Source: Planctomycetales bacterium (GTDB lineage Bacteria > Planctomycetota > Planctomycetia > Pirellulales > JAGQOS01). Taken from it: a DNA stretch of 37,532 bases. The position numbers were made by a program, and so were the translations under genes. Below, piece after piece: positions 1 to 9,578 of this stretch. The notes under the pieces were generated by a model that worked only from the letters and a program-made list of their open reading frames with translations, made no database searches and had not been told where the DNA came from. The stretch covers positions 1-37,532 of the forward strand of contig JAGQOS010000002.1 in the NCBI GenBank assembly GCA_020427265.1, written 5' to 3'. Numbering within the stretch: the first letter of the stretch is position 1; each line of letters starts with the position of its first letter.

Positions 1-1254
<1,254 letters not shown>

Positions 1255-1329
1255 TCTGTACCTCGGCAGTGCAAACGTTCCAAGTTTGCGCACGGTGCGC
1301 AAATTCTGGTGCGAGGAACACTCATCTGC

Positions 1330-1375
1330 ACTAATCATCGCTGATTCGATTGAGCGAAGATCAGCGTCGATTAGT
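1330..1375. repeat. Long imperfect inverted repeat (hairpin) between two minus-strand genes
   Basis: Two 16-base arms, 1330-1345 and 1360-1375, are complementary at 14 of 16 positions around a 14-base loop. The repeat lies in the 216-base gap between the DUF1080 gene ending at 1471 and the sulfatase start at 1254. There is no T-tract after it on the minus strand, so it is not a standard intrinsic terminator. It could be an mRNA processing or stabilising stem, or an operator. Confidence 0.55.
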
Positions 1376-1470
1376 GTTCCAACTTGCTTTCTATCCCTTG
1401 GTTGCGGCCGATGGCCGCGCCAAGTAATTCGCGACTGTGCGTGAAAAACTGTCCGCCTCGCACACCAGCT

Positions 1471-2139
1471 TTACAGCTCGCGAATCCGCAGATTACGCCA
1501 GGCCACTTCGTACGGACCGGAACCCTTCTTGATGCCATGCACCTGCAAGCCAATGAAACCCTTCGGGTGGGTCTTGAAAATGTCTTCATCGGTCAGATCG
1601 GCGACCGGCTCGCCGTTGATCCAGGTCTGGATGTGTGAGCCCTTGGCCACGACGCGATACTTGTTCCACTCGCCATCCTTGAAGTGTTTGTGCGGCTTGC
1701 GGTCGGCGTCGGTCGTCAGCCAGCCGCGGCCTGTCGCTTCGCCGTAAATGTAACCCGACTCGGCGCCGTTTGCGCCGCTGGCTTCGATTTCGACCTGCGG
1801 CCCGTTCACGCGGCCATCGTTCGTGCCGTCCTTCGTCTGCGAGCGGATCTGCACACCCGAGTTCAACTCGTTGGCGCACTTCACTTCAAACTCGAGTTCG
1901 AAGTCTCCGTAGAGCTTTTCGGTGCAAAGGAACGAGTTGGGGCTTCCCTCGTTCGTCTTACCGACGATCGTTCCGTCTTCCACTCGATAGGTCGCCGTGC
2001 CGTTCTTCTGCACGAAACCGTCGAGCGATTTGCCGTCGAACAGAGCGACCCAGCCGTCGTCGGCGGCCTGCGCGCTGGCGGCGGAAGTCAAAACGCAAAT
2101 GGCCAACACAGCCGATAGATTTCGAATCTGCGGTTTCAT
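1471..2139 (-). CDS. Secreted DUF1080 (3-keto-disaccharide hydrolase-like) protein
   Basis: 222 residues. A signal peptide covers about residues 1-25 (hydrophobic core followed by A-Q-A-A), then a single DUF1080/PF06439 concanavalin-like beta-sandwich domain fills the rest, beginning W-V-A-L-F-D-G-K-S-L-D-G. The ending P-Y-E-V-A-W-R-N-L-R-I-R-E-L is typical of the family. Members of this family have been linked to hydrolysis of 3-keto-glycosides or to sugar binding; the exact reaction here is inference. The AAGGAG Shine-Dalgarno 7 bases before the ATG fixes the start. It is one of three DUF1080 paralogues in the cluster, and the most divergent in its N-terminal half from the other two. Confidence 0.9.
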   Translation of the reverse strand: MKPQIRNLSAVLAICVLTSAASAQAADDGWVALFDGKSLDGFVQKNGTATYRVEDGTIVGKTNEGSPNSFLCTEKLYGDFELEFEVKCANELNSGVQIRSQTKDGTNDGRVNGPQVEIEASGANGAESGYIYGEATGRGWLTTDADRKPHKHFKDGEWNKYRVVAKGSHIQTWINGEPVADLTDEDIFKTHPKGFIGLQVHGIKKGSGPYEVAWRNLRIREL

Positions 2140-2283
2140 CTTCTTGCTCCTTTTACTCGTTGCTGAAAAATCAAGGTTGTTGTGTCTCGCGAAAATGCGC
2201 CATGCGCGCGACCCGGGTCGAATTGATATCGCCCGAATCGTCGCCGGTCATTCTACCCGGCCGAGTTTCGAAATTCAAAGAAC

Positions 2284-3219
2284 TCACGCCTTCAATTTCC
2301 GCGCGAACACTTCTTTCGTCCTGCGCCACATTTCCTCCGAGAGCACATGCCCCGTATCGGACTCGATGAAATACGAAAAGTGCTTTTCGGCGTGCATGCT
2401 GGCGTAGGCGTCGGCAATCGTGGCCACACCTTTGCGCACTTCGTCGATCGGGCTGCCACCGTCGGTCTCGCCGAAATTCAGATGCAGCGCTCGGGGGGCG
2501 ATCAGCGCGGCGATGTCGGGCGTGTCGCCGTATGAAAAGATGCCCGGCACGAAGTTCGGAAAGCAGTGCAGCATGTGGTTATCGTGAATCGCCTGGTACG
2601 TCGGCAGGCAGCAATTCCCCACGACGCACTTGAGCCGTTCGTCCCACGGCCCAACGAGCCAAGCGTGCGTCGAGCCCATCGAGTGGCCGTAGCAGCCGAT
2701 TCGATCGGCGCGCACTTCGGGCCGGCTCACCAGCAGATCGATCGCCCGCCGCATGTCAAGGATGTTCTTCCACGCCATGCACTTGCCGGCGACCACGTAG
2801 CGCAGGAATTCGAAGCGCTCGTACCAACCGCCTTTCAGTTTGCCAGTCGGATCCTGCCGTTCCTCGAAACAGAGCGCGTCGGGACAGAGAACGACGTAAC
2901 CCTCGCGCGCCAAAGCCGCGCCGGTATGGTGCATCGGATTGCCGTCCAAGCCGGCCGGTTCGCTCTTGCCCAAATGCCACTGGCCGTTGTGTTGATGCCA
3001 CACAGCCACGGCCGGCGCTGGACGAGCCGGGCTCGCACCGTCGGGAACGAGCAGCATGGCGGGAATCGGATCATCCGGCTCGGCGTCGAATGTGAGCGAG
3101 TGAATCGTGTAGCCGTCCTTCTCGATCTTCTCGCGCATGCGCACGTTCAGATCGCACGGCTCGGGCCACGGCCCGCCCAGCCCCTGTAAAAGCCGGTCAC
3201 GAAAGTCGGCCGTCGCCAT
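2284..3219 (-). CDS. Alpha/beta hydrolase (dienelactone hydrolase / acetyl-xylan-esterase-like)
   Basis: 311 residues from the ATG at 3219, which has AAGGG 7 bases upstream. The frame also opens at a TTG at 3243, but that start has no ribosome-binding site. The nucleophile elbow is G-H-S-M-G (Ser180). A late histidine (about 291, in D-T-G-H-V) and an acidic residue near G-E-T-D-G complete a plausible triad. There is no signal peptide, so unlike its neighbours it should act in the cytoplasm, or be exported by a route I cannot see. It lies between two DUF1080 genes on the same strand. Likely role: removing an ester group (such as acetyl) or opening a lactone from imported sugar fragments. The specific substrate is unknown. 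Confidence 0.85.
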   Translation of the reverse strand: MATADFRDRLLQGLGGPWPEPCDLNVRMREKIEKDGYTIHSLTFDAEPDDPIPAMLLVPDGASPARPAPAVAVWHQHNGQWHLGKSEPAGLDGNPMHHTGAALAREGYVVLCPDALCFEERQDPTGKLKGGWYERFEFLRYVVAGKCMAWKNILDMRRAIDLLVSRPEVRADRIGCYGHSMGSTHAWLVGPWDERLKCVVGNCCLPTYQAIHDNHMLHCFPNFVPGIFSYGDTPDIAALIAPRALHLNFGETDGGSPIDEVRKGVATIADAYASMHAEKHFSYFIESDTGHVLSEEMWRRTKEVFARKLKA

Positions 3220-3260
3220 TCGCTTTCCCTTCTGTTGCACCAAGCTAAGGGGGCGCCGAC

Positions 3261-3947
3261 CTACTTCAACTCGCGCACGTAGATATTGCGGAAATAGAGC
3301 GTATTGCCGTGGTTTTGCAACTCGATCTGGCCGCTGGGGTAGATCGGTTTATCGCGCTCCCAGTAGTTCTCTAGCACCACGTCATCGACCACCAGCTTGT
3401 CGTTGAGCTTCACCGTAACCCGCTCGCCGACCATCTTGATGTAGAATGTGTTCCACTGGCCGACGGGGTTGTCGGCCATCACCAGCGGGTTCGAAGGGTT
3501 GTTCTTGTTGTTGAACAACCCGCCCGAGCCGATGTTTCGCAGGTTCGGGTCCCAGATTTGCACTTGTGGACTGCCGCGCAGGTAGATGCCGCTGTCGCCC
3601 TTCTCCTTGATCTTCCAATCGACATACAGTTCGAAATCGGCGTAGTCCTTGGCCGTGCAGAGGCTCTGCCCCTTGCCGTCGAAGACGAGCACGCCGTCTT
3701 CAACCGACCAGTGAGCGCGCATCTGCTCGTCGGCCTTGTCTTGCGCCTTGGCAAGTTCCTCGGCTGACATCGCGGCGCGCTTCTTCGGATCGCCGACCAG
3801 GCCTTTCCAACCGGTCAGATCCTGGCCGTTGAACAGAGCGGTAAACCCATCCGGGGCCGTATTCAACGGACGTTCATCGGCCACAGCCGAAAGCGGCAGC
3901 GAAAGAACCAAGGCGCCGAGCGCGCCGAGAGAAACGTAACGACTCAT
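3261..3947 (-). CDS. Secreted DUF1080 (3-keto-disaccharide hydrolase-like) protein
   Basis: 228 residues with a signal peptide to about residue 23 (ending S-A-V-A-D). The DUF1080 domain starts G-F-T-A-L-F-N-G-Q-D-L-T-G-W-K-G and ends Y-F-R-N-I-Y-V-R-E-L-K. Two ATG codons follow each other. The second (3947) sits 6 bases from a perfect AGGAGG, so it is preferred over 3950. An insert of about 40 residues after the first strand, rich in Lys, Ala, Glu and Asp, is not present in the 222-residue paralogue. The upstream DUF1080 gene stops 11 bases before it, so the two are almost certainly cotranscribed. The enzymatic role is inferred from the family. Confidence 0.9.
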   Translation of the reverse strand: MSRYVSLGALGALVLSLPLSAVADERPLNTAPDGFTALFNGQDLTGWKGLVGDPKKRAAMSAEELAKAQDKADEQMRAHWSVEDGVLVFDGKGQSLCTAKDYADFELYVDWKIKEKGDSGIYLRGSPQVQIWDPNLRNIGSGGLFNNKNNPSNPLVMADNPVGQWNTFYIKMVGERVTVKLNDKLVVDDVVLENYWERDKPIYPSGQIELQNHGNTLYFRNIYVRELK

Positions 3948-3958
3948 CATCCGCCTCC

Positions 3959-4654
3959 TTAGTTGCTTGCGCCCGAGAGATCCTTGATCCGAATGTTGCG
4001 GAATTCGACGACCGAGCCGTGACCCAAAAAGCCGATGTGCCCCGACTTGTTATGCATGCCGGGATGCTTGCTGAAAGGGTGCGTATGCTCCGACTCTTCC
4101 AGCTTGCTCAGATCGGTATCGACGATCGTTTCGCCGTTGAGCACGACCTGGATCTTCGGCCCCTGGGCGGTCACTTCCTGCACGTTCCACTCGCCGACCG
4201 GTTTGAGGAATTCGCGCTTCGCGGGAACGAGCCCGTAGACCGAACCGTGGAACTGGTACGGTTGCAGGTTCTTGTACTTGTCGGCAGTGTTATCGAGGAT
4301 TTGCAATTCCATGCCGACATACGCGGCATCACCCTGGATTGGCGTGCGAATGCCGAGTCCATTGTTCGCACCGGGCGTGAGCTTGAATTCGAAGCGAAAC
4401 ACGAAGTCGCTATACTCCTTCGCAGTAAACAACTTGCCGCCCGGCTTGCACAAGATGATGCCGTCGACGGCCTGGTAGCCCTTGGTATCGCCAATCCAAC
4501 CGTCGAGGTTTTCACCGTTAAACAGCTTGACGAAACCCGCTTCGTCGGCCGGCGCATCCGCCTTCTCGTTGGCAATCGCCAGCGAACCGGCGACAAACGT
4601 CGACGCGATCGCCGTCAAAACCGCCAGGTTGCACTTCCAATGGTTCATCATCAT
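3959..4654 (-). CDS. Secreted DUF1080 (3-keto-disaccharide hydrolase-like) protein
   Basis: 231 residues. The signal peptide runs to about residue 29 (A-S-T-F-V-A-G-S-L-A-I-A-N). The single DUF1080 domain begins G-F-V-K-L-F-N-G-E-N-L-D-G-W-I-G and ends V-E-F-R-N-I-R-I-K-D-L. The first of three adjacent ATG codons has AGGAG 6 bases upstream and is taken as the start. Its gene is followed after 11 bases by another DUF1080 gene, and the 211-base gap behind it separates it from the sulfatase ending at 4866. Paralogues in tandem suggest different linkages or sugars of one polymer being handled; this is inference. Confidence 0.9.
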   Translation of the reverse strand: MMMNHWKCNLAVLTAIASTFVAGSLAIANEKADAPADEAGFVKLFNGENLDGWIGDTKGYQAVDGIILCKPGGKLFTAKEYSDFVFRFEFKLTPGANNGLGIRTPIQGDAAYVGMELQILDNTADKYKNLQPYQFHGSVYGLVPAKREFLKPVGEWNVQEVTAQGPKIQVVLNGETIVDTDLSKLEESEHTHPFSKHPGMHNKSGHIGFLGHGSVVEFRNIRIKDLSGASN

Positions 4655-4865
4655 GGTTGGCTCCTAAAAAGCATGAAATCGAAATTCGAGTTGAATGGCA
4701 GCGTTCAAGAAGGCTTTATGGTAGCTTTCACTCAAGCGCGAAGCAACAATCGCCCCACGAATCGCACACGGTCGCCAGAGGCAATGGCACGACGGTGGAG
4801 AATTGCTGCAAAAAGCCTGAATTGCAGCTCTATTAGGGCGATACAGGACGTAAACGCTACCTTCG

Positions 4866-6347
4866 CTATCGACGTGGCTTCTTGGCGGCGGGACGTTCTG
4901 GAATCTGCTTCAATCCTTGGGGGACGCGCCGCGCCTGCGCGATGCGCTTTTGCAGTTGAGCCGACAGCTCGGCGATCGTCTGCTTGTGCTCGGCGCTTGC
5001 AGCCAGGTTACGCATCTCCGCCGGATCCGTTTCGTGATCGTAAAGCTCGTTCCCCTCAGCGCCGTCTTCGCCCCACTCCGTGTACCGATAACGTTCGGTG
5101 CGCAAGCTGTAGCCGTTGGCGAACTGCGTGAGCGCCGCTGTGCGCGGCCGAGCCTGCACGTCGCGCAACACCGGCGCCTGGCTTATGCCCGACAGGTTGT
5201 CCGGCGGCGCCAGTTCCGCCAATTCGGCCAACGTGGGATAGAAGTCGATCATCTCGGCCGGCGCTCCGGTCGCTTGTCCGGCGGACTTCATGCCGGGAGC
5301 GGAGATGATCAACGGCACGTGCGCCGCGTTTTCAAACAGCGTTGTCTTTTGGTAATAACCGTGCTCACCCATATGATAGCCATGGTCGGATGTGAACAGG
5401 ACGATCGTGTTCTCATCGAGCCCAGTTTCTTCGAGCACGTCGAGCACGCGGCCAAGCTGGGCGTCCATGAACGTGATCGACGCGTAATAGGCTTGAATCG
5501 CCTGGCGGGCCAGATCGTCGGCCAGATTCACTTGCTCCTTCTTGCGCGTGAGCGAAGCGCGAGCCGGCCCGGGGAGCGTTTCCAGATAACCAGCCGGAAC
5601 CTCCGGCACGACGATCTTCTCGAGTGGATACAGGTCGAAATATTTCTTCGGTGCGACGTAGGGCGTATGCGGCCGATAGAACCCTACCGCCAGATAAAAC
5701 GGCTCTTTGCTCTTAGCCAGTTCGCGCAGCAGCTTTGTCGCATGATCGGACGCGATGCCGTCGGTCTGCTCCTCATCCGCGCCGTCGGCGGCCAGCCAAC
5801 TCAAAGTGCCGCCAAACTGGCCTTTGCGCAGGCTGAAGATCAACGGCTCGTCGTCCTTGTCCCGACCGCGCGGATTGATCACGCGATCCCACGAGCCTGG
5901 GTCGTCGTGGCCATCGTTACCGATATCCTTCGGCACGTTGTAATGATAGATCTTGCCGATCCGCATCGCCGTGTAGCCGTTGTTGCGGAATAGTTGCGAC
6001 ATCGTCTGTACTTCGGGCACGTGCTCCCGAATACGGATCGCGTTGCGGTGAATCAACGTCTGATCGGGATAGAGCCCGCACATGAACGACGCCCGGCTTG
6101 GCCCGCAAAGTGGGTATTGGCAATAGGCTCGCTCGAATCGCACGCCGCGCCGCGCCAACCGATCGATGTTCGGCGACTGCACCTGAGGATGGCCGTAGCA
6201 ACCGAGATCGCAGTTCAGATCATCGGCGATGATGTACAAGACATTTGGGCGCCCGGCGGCATGCGCGCGGCCCGAATGCAAGGCAGATGGCAGAAAGGTG
6301 CAAAATATTACGGCAACGCTCAAGGTCCGAGCAAAAGAATTCGTCAT
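4866..6347 (-). CDS. Sulfatase (iduronate-2-sulfatase-like), secreted
   Basis: 493 residues, full length for the family. The signal peptide runs to about residue 31 (A-H-A-A). The metal-binding start is P-N-V-L-Y-I-I-A-D-D-L, and the formylglycine signature is C-G-P-S-R with Cys81. The active-site motif T-G-K/R-like region G-K-I-Y-H and the S-D-H-G-Y-H-M-G-E motif are both present. The C-terminal subdomain ends in a basic tail, A-A-K-K-P-R-R. GGGAG lies 5 bases before the ATG. It resembles the truncated sulfatase at the left edge (shared Y-P-L/S-P-L-C context and H-M/L-G-E motif), suggesting a duplication. No formylglycine-generating enzyme is visible in the window, so maturation must be encoded elsewhere. 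Confidence 0.93.
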   Translation of the reverse strand: MTNSFARTLSVAVIFCTFLPSALHSGRAHAAGRPNVLYIIADDLNCDLGCYGHPQVQSPNIDRLARRGVRFERAYCQYPLCGPSRASFMCGLYPDQTLIHRNAIRIREHVPEVQTMSQLFRNNGYTAMRIGKIYHYNVPKDIGNDGHDDPGSWDRVINPRGRDKDDEPLIFSLRKGQFGGTLSWLAADGADEEQTDGIASDHATKLLRELAKSKEPFYLAVGFYRPHTPYVAPKKYFDLYPLEKIVVPEVPAGYLETLPGPARASLTRKKEQVNLADDLARQAIQAYYASITFMDAQLGRVLDVLEETGLDENTIVLFTSDHGYHMGEHGYYQKTTLFENAAHVPLIISAPGMKSAGQATGAPAEMIDFYPTLAELAELAPPDNLSGISQAPVLRDVQARPRTAALTQFANGYSLRTERYRYTEWGEDGAEGNELYDHETDPAEMRNLAASAEHKQTIAELSAQLQKRIAQARRVPQGLKQIPERPAAKKPRR

Positions 6348-6400
6348 AGCGACTCCCAGGTGCGAATGAAACCGGACATCATGGATCGGGCGAAGGCGAA

Positions 6401-7819
6401 TTACGCCTTCTTTTTGCGCTTGTTCTTGGGCTGTTCCTTGAACGACTCGGGCCGCCGCGTGCCGCGATGTTTATCGAGCGCCGCCTGCAAGAAGGCGCGA
6501 ATATCACGCTGCGATTTGCTCAAAGCGTCGTCGGCCAGCGGCTGCTTCTCCTGCGGATCGACGGCCACGTGGTAGAACGCGCCGTCGCTGTACAGCTTGT
6601 ACTCCTGATTACGCGCCAACTCTTTGCCGGTCGGTCCGCCGTTGCGGGCGTACCAGCAATAGATCCACGTGCGCGGTTCGCCCGTTTCGCCGAGCAGTTG
6701 CGGCAGGAAGCTCCGGCCGTCGAGTTCGACACCCCGAGGCCGCTTGGCGCCTGCCGCCGCGACGAGCGTTGGCAGCATGTCGCTGAAATCGACCAGGTCG
6801 TTGCAGACTTTACTCGGGGCGATACGCCCAGGCCAACTGGCGATGAGCGGCACATGCGTGCCGTTGTCCTTCGTGCTCCCCTTGCCGCCGACGTACTCGA
6901 GGCCATCGAGCCGCGAGCGGATTCCGGTCATTGTGCCGTTATCACCGGTGAAGAGCACGAGCGTATTCTCGCGCAGCTTCAATTCGTCGAGCTTCGCCAC
7001 GACGCGGCCGACCATTTTGTCGGTATAGGCGACCATGTCGGCGAAGAACTTTTCGCTCGTCGTATTCGCGCCCTTCTCGGTCGCATCGTCGCGACGCGCG
7101 GCGGGATCCCATTCGACCGAATCGGGTGTCGGCTCGAAAGGCCAGTGCGGCAGAATCATCGGATAGTAAAGTAAAAATGGCCGGTCGGCGTTGCGCTCGA
7201 GAAAGTCGCAGGCGTAGTCGCAAACCAGGTCGGGACCGTACCGGCCGTTCTTGAAGTCGACTTCCTTGCCATTGATCTCCAGACCCGGATTCGGATAGCG
7301 ATTTGGCCGCCGCGTGAGTTGCCACAGGCAGTACTCATCGAAGCCGAAGTGGTCCGGGCCTTCGAAACCGCCTTGCAATTGCCATTTGCCAACGACACAG
7401 GTGCGATAGCCGGCCTCGCGCAAGCAATGGGCGAAGGTCTTCGCCCGTGGATCGAGCAACCCGAAGCGAATGTAGTTGCGCTGATTGTAAAGCCCAGTCA
7501 TGATCTGCACACGCGACGGCGTGCAGATCGGCTGGCTGTGGCAATGCTCGAATCGCATGCCGCCGCTGGCAAGACGGTCAAGATTGGGCGTCTTGTACGA
7601 TTCGCCGCCGTTGGCGCCCACGCATTCAAAACCCATGTCATCGGCCATGATCAGCACGATGTTTGGTACACGTCGCCCATCGGCGTTAGAGTCGTTATTT
7701 GCAGCGCGTACTGGCGACATTGCCATGAAAGTGATGAGTAGGAGTGTCGCAACTATGTGTAGTAAACAGACTGGTAAGAAAGAGGGGCGAGTCTGTGGAA
7801 CGATGTTTGTTGTTGGCAT
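6401..7819 (-). CDS. Sulfatase (arylsulfatase A-like), secreted
   Basis: 472 residues from the ATG at 7819, which has AAGGTG 5 bases upstream. The frame extends to a TTG at 7852 without a ribosome site, so that start is not used. The signal or anchor segment is about residues 12-40. The metal site is P-N-I-V-L-I-M-A-D-D-M and the formylglycine signature is C-T-P-S-R (Cys99). G-D-N-G and T-H-V-P-L motifs follow, and the C-terminus is very basic (K-N-K-R-K-K-K-A). It belongs to a different sulfatase subgroup from the two downstream enzymes. It is the promoter-proximal gene of the minus-strand catabolic run, directly behind the promoter at 7868-7896. Confidence 0.93.
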   Translation of the reverse strand: MPTTNIVPQTRPSFLPVCLLHIVATLLLITFMAMSPVRAANNDSNADGRRVPNIVLIMADDMGFECVGANGGESYKTPNLDRLASGGMRFEHCHSQPICTPSRVQIMTGLYNQRNYIRFGLLDPRAKTFAHCLREAGYRTCVVGKWQLQGGFEGPDHFGFDEYCLWQLTRRPNRYPNPGLEINGKEVDFKNGRYGPDLVCDYACDFLERNADRPFLLYYPMILPHWPFEPTPDSVEWDPAARRDDATEKGANTTSEKFFADMVAYTDKMVGRVVAKLDELKLRENTLVLFTGDNGTMTGIRSRLDGLEYVGGKGSTKDNGTHVPLIASWPGRIAPSKVCNDLVDFSDMLPTLVAAAGAKRPRGVELDGRSFLPQLLGETGEPRTWIYCWYARNGGPTGKELARNQEYKLYSDGAFYHVAVDPQEKQPLADDALSKSQRDIRAFLQAALDKHRGTRRPESFKEQPKNKRKKKA

Positions 7820-7843
7820 GGGCGCACCTTGAAGGTGACGGTG

Positions 7844-7884
7844 GCTAGGCAATAGTTGGTGGCATTCAGTATCGGATGCCTAGC
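7844..7884. promoter_or_regulatory. Operator-like 8-bp inverted repeat spanning the sulfatase promoter
   Basis: Perfect 8-base arms G-C-T-A-G-G-C-A at 7844-7851 and its complement at 7877-7884, with a 25-base spacer. One arm falls between the predicted -35 and -10 boxes and the other in the early leader. Centre-to-centre spacing is 33 bases, about three helical turns, which would suit a dimeric repressor pair or looping. The regulator is unknown. Confidence 0.4.
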
Positions 7885-7896
7885 AAGCAGGGTCAA
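7868..7896 (-). promoter_or_regulatory. Sigma70-like promoter for the sulfatase cluster
   Basis: On the minus strand T-T-G-A-C-C (7896-7891), a 17-base spacer and G-A-T-A-C-T (7873-7868). Transcription would start near 7861, leaving a leader of about 42 bases before the ATG at 7819. The -35 box matches the consensus at 5 of 6 positions and the -10 at 4 of 6. Confidence 0.45.
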
Positions 7897-8330
7897 TAAT
7901 TTCCAGCATCGTCGGGAGAATAGCCGTGGAGGAAGTCGGTTCTGTCGAGGCGACGTGAGCGTCCATCGCTACTGACGAAATACGCGAGGGGCATGTTCAC
8001 CGCGTGGATGTTGGTTCGGAATTCTGGTGGCTTGGAACTTGGCTGGGGATTTAGGTTCGCGCATGTGGCAGCCGCCCTGCAGATGGCGACAACAAAATGC
8101 CGGTATCGAACGTGTGGGATCCCATCGAGCATCGAACGGGAAACTGCAACCAAGTTTGCCCCTGTCTATACTTTGTCGAATATAGCGGCACATGAATCTG
8201 GAGTGCCGATCGTTCTCTAAGGTGTTGTATCCAATCGTTTACTCCTATTTCCGTCACGCGTGGGATCCGGTTTGTCCGCCTGTTCCCATCGGGCTTGGCG
8301 TGTTATGGCGGTTGGTCTCTTGCAGGCTAA
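7897..8330. other. Intergenic stretch without a convincing gene
   Basis: The gap between the divergent sulfatase and FemAB-like genes. Besides the promoter region described separately, there are only short overlapping frames without a ribosome site or recognisable domain. A minus-strand frame at 7893-8153 contains a faint H-x-V-N-M...D-G-x-S-x-R pattern that recalls the end of DUF1559 prepilin-like proteins, but it is too weak to call. The plus-strand promoter of the FemAB-like gene must lie here; I do not see a good match. Confidence 0.5.
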
Positions 8331-9428
8331 ATGATGGTGTCTTCTGTGACCGAATCGACCCAAACTTCTGACGAACCGCTCAAGCAACAAATGACAGGTC
8401 GAGACGATAGCCCATCGATCGAACACCTGACGCTTCGCGAGTGGCAGGCGTTCGTCGCTTCGCATCCGCGAAGCACGGTCTTTCATCATCACCGCTGGCT
8501 CGAACTTCTGTCTGCTCAATACGCGATGAAGTTGAAGCTCGTCGCGCTGCGGCGAGAGGGTGAGATCCTGGCGGCAATTCCGTTTTTGGAATGCCGCAGC
8601 TTCCTCGGAAGTCGCAAGCTGATCTCGCTCCCCTTCTCCGATGTCCAGCCCTTTCTGCAGCAGTCGCCGAAAGACGGGGAGCAGTTGCTGTCTGCTCTAG
8701 ATGCTCATTTGCCGCAGAACTACCGCTCAATTGTAATTCGTTGCGACGAGCCGTTACCAACGCCCTACTCGACGTCGCATTTCGTGCGCCACGAGATCAA
8801 TCTGGATCGACCGTTCGCGGAGATCGAAAAGACTTTCGACTCGAACATTCGCCGCAATTTAAGGCGGGCGCAAGAAGGCGGACTGCGATTCGATTCAGGC
8901 GTCAATCGCTCGCTGATGGAGGATTTCTATCGCCTTCATCTCGCCACGCGTAAGAAACATGGAGTGCCGATTCAGCCCAAGAGCTACTTCTTGCGTCTGC
9001 AAAAGGAGATTCTCGAACCGGGCCTGGGTATCGTAGGCCGCGTTTCGCACAATGACCGCGCGGTCGCCGCGGCGGTTTTTCTCACTTACAATCAGACTTT
9101 TCTGTACAAGTACGGCGCCTCGGATATCAATGCGCTGGCCCTGCGGCCGAACGATCTGCTGTTGTATCACGGATTGCGCGTCGGCTGCGAACGCGGATAT
9201 CGGCAGTTTGATTTTGGTGTCTCGGATCGAGCACAAGACGGACTGCGCCGCTTCAAGACAAAGTGGGGCGCCGTCGAATCCGACGCCTTTCATTGTTACG
9301 TACGCGGCGAGCCGGAAGAAGCGCGTACCAATTCGCTGGCTCTGCGCACTCTGTCGCCGGCGCTCCGCGTGGCGCCGGCATGGTGCTGCCGGGCGCTGGG
9401 CGAACTCTTCTATCGCTACAGTCCCTGA
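8331..9428 (+). CDS. FemAB-like GNAT-fold acyltransferase (Acetyltransf_6), exopolysaccharide-associated
   Basis: 365 residues in the PF13480/FemAB-type fold. Visible features include W-Q-A-F-V-x-S-H-P-x-S-T-V-F-H-H-x-x-W near the N-terminus, N-I-R-R-N-L-R-R-A, and the C-terminal G-x-R-x-F-D-F-G-V-S-D-R followed by L-R-R-F-K-x-K-W-G, which is typical of FemAB proteins found beside exosortase and exopolysaccharide loci. Likely role: acylating or aminoacylating a sugar of the polysaccharide made by the convergent cluster. Start is uncertain: ATG at 8331 (AGG 4 bases upstream), 8334, or the in-frame ATG at 8394, which matches the usual family N-terminus better. It is the only plus-strand gene of the polysaccharide region. 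Confidence 0.8.
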   Translation: MMVSSVTESTQTSDEPLKQQMTGRDDSPSIEHLTLREWQAFVASHPRSTVFHHHRWLELLSAQYAMKLKLVALRREGEILAAIPFLECRSFLGSRKLISLPFSDVQPFLQQSPKDGEQLLSALDAHLPQNYRSIVIRCDEPLPTPYSTSHFVRHEINLDRPFAEIEKTFDSNIRRNLRRAQEGGLRFDSGVNRSLMEDFYRLHLATRKKHGVPIQPKSYFLRLQKEILEPGLGIVGRVSHNDRAVAAAVFLTYNQTFLYKYGASDINALALRPNDLLLYHGLRVGCERGYRQFDFGVSDRAQDGLRRFKTKWGAVESDAFHCYVRGEPEEARTNSLALRTLSPALRVAPAWCCRALGELFYRYSP

Positions 9429-9496
9429 TTCGCTTCCGACCAGCGGATACACCGGTGCATGTTTCATGACAATTCGCCACTGCGCGCTAGTGTCCA

Positions 9497-9551
9497 GTTC
9501 TTCCGAAGAACCGCGGGCTAGTGTCGTACGGCGGACGAGTTTTTAAACTCG
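9497..9551. terminator. Two hairpins between convergent genes, possible bidirectional terminator
   Basis: 9497-9511 is a near-perfect palindrome (7-base arms G-T-T-C-T-T-C around one base). 9536-9551 has 6-7-base arms C-G-A-G-T-T around a T/A loop and includes a T-run. They lie in the 150-base gap between a plus-strand and a minus-strand gene that converge, where both transcripts should end. The sequence C-T-A-G-T-G-T-C also occurs twice here (9487-9494 and 9518-9525). Confidence 0.4.
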
Positions 9552-9578
9552 CTCCGGCCACATTTCAATGGCCTGGCT

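Noticed and set aside
4019-5131. 370-codon plus-strand open frame
   Set aside because: Antisense to a DUF1080 gene and the end of a sulfatase, and crosses their intergenic gap. No ribosome site or domain.
7893-8153. 86-codon minus-strand frame with a faint DUF1559-like ending
   Set aside because: Only a loose H-x-V-N-M and D-G-x-S-x-R pattern, with no prepilin N-terminus or ribosome site. It also overlaps the promoter of the sulfatase cluster.
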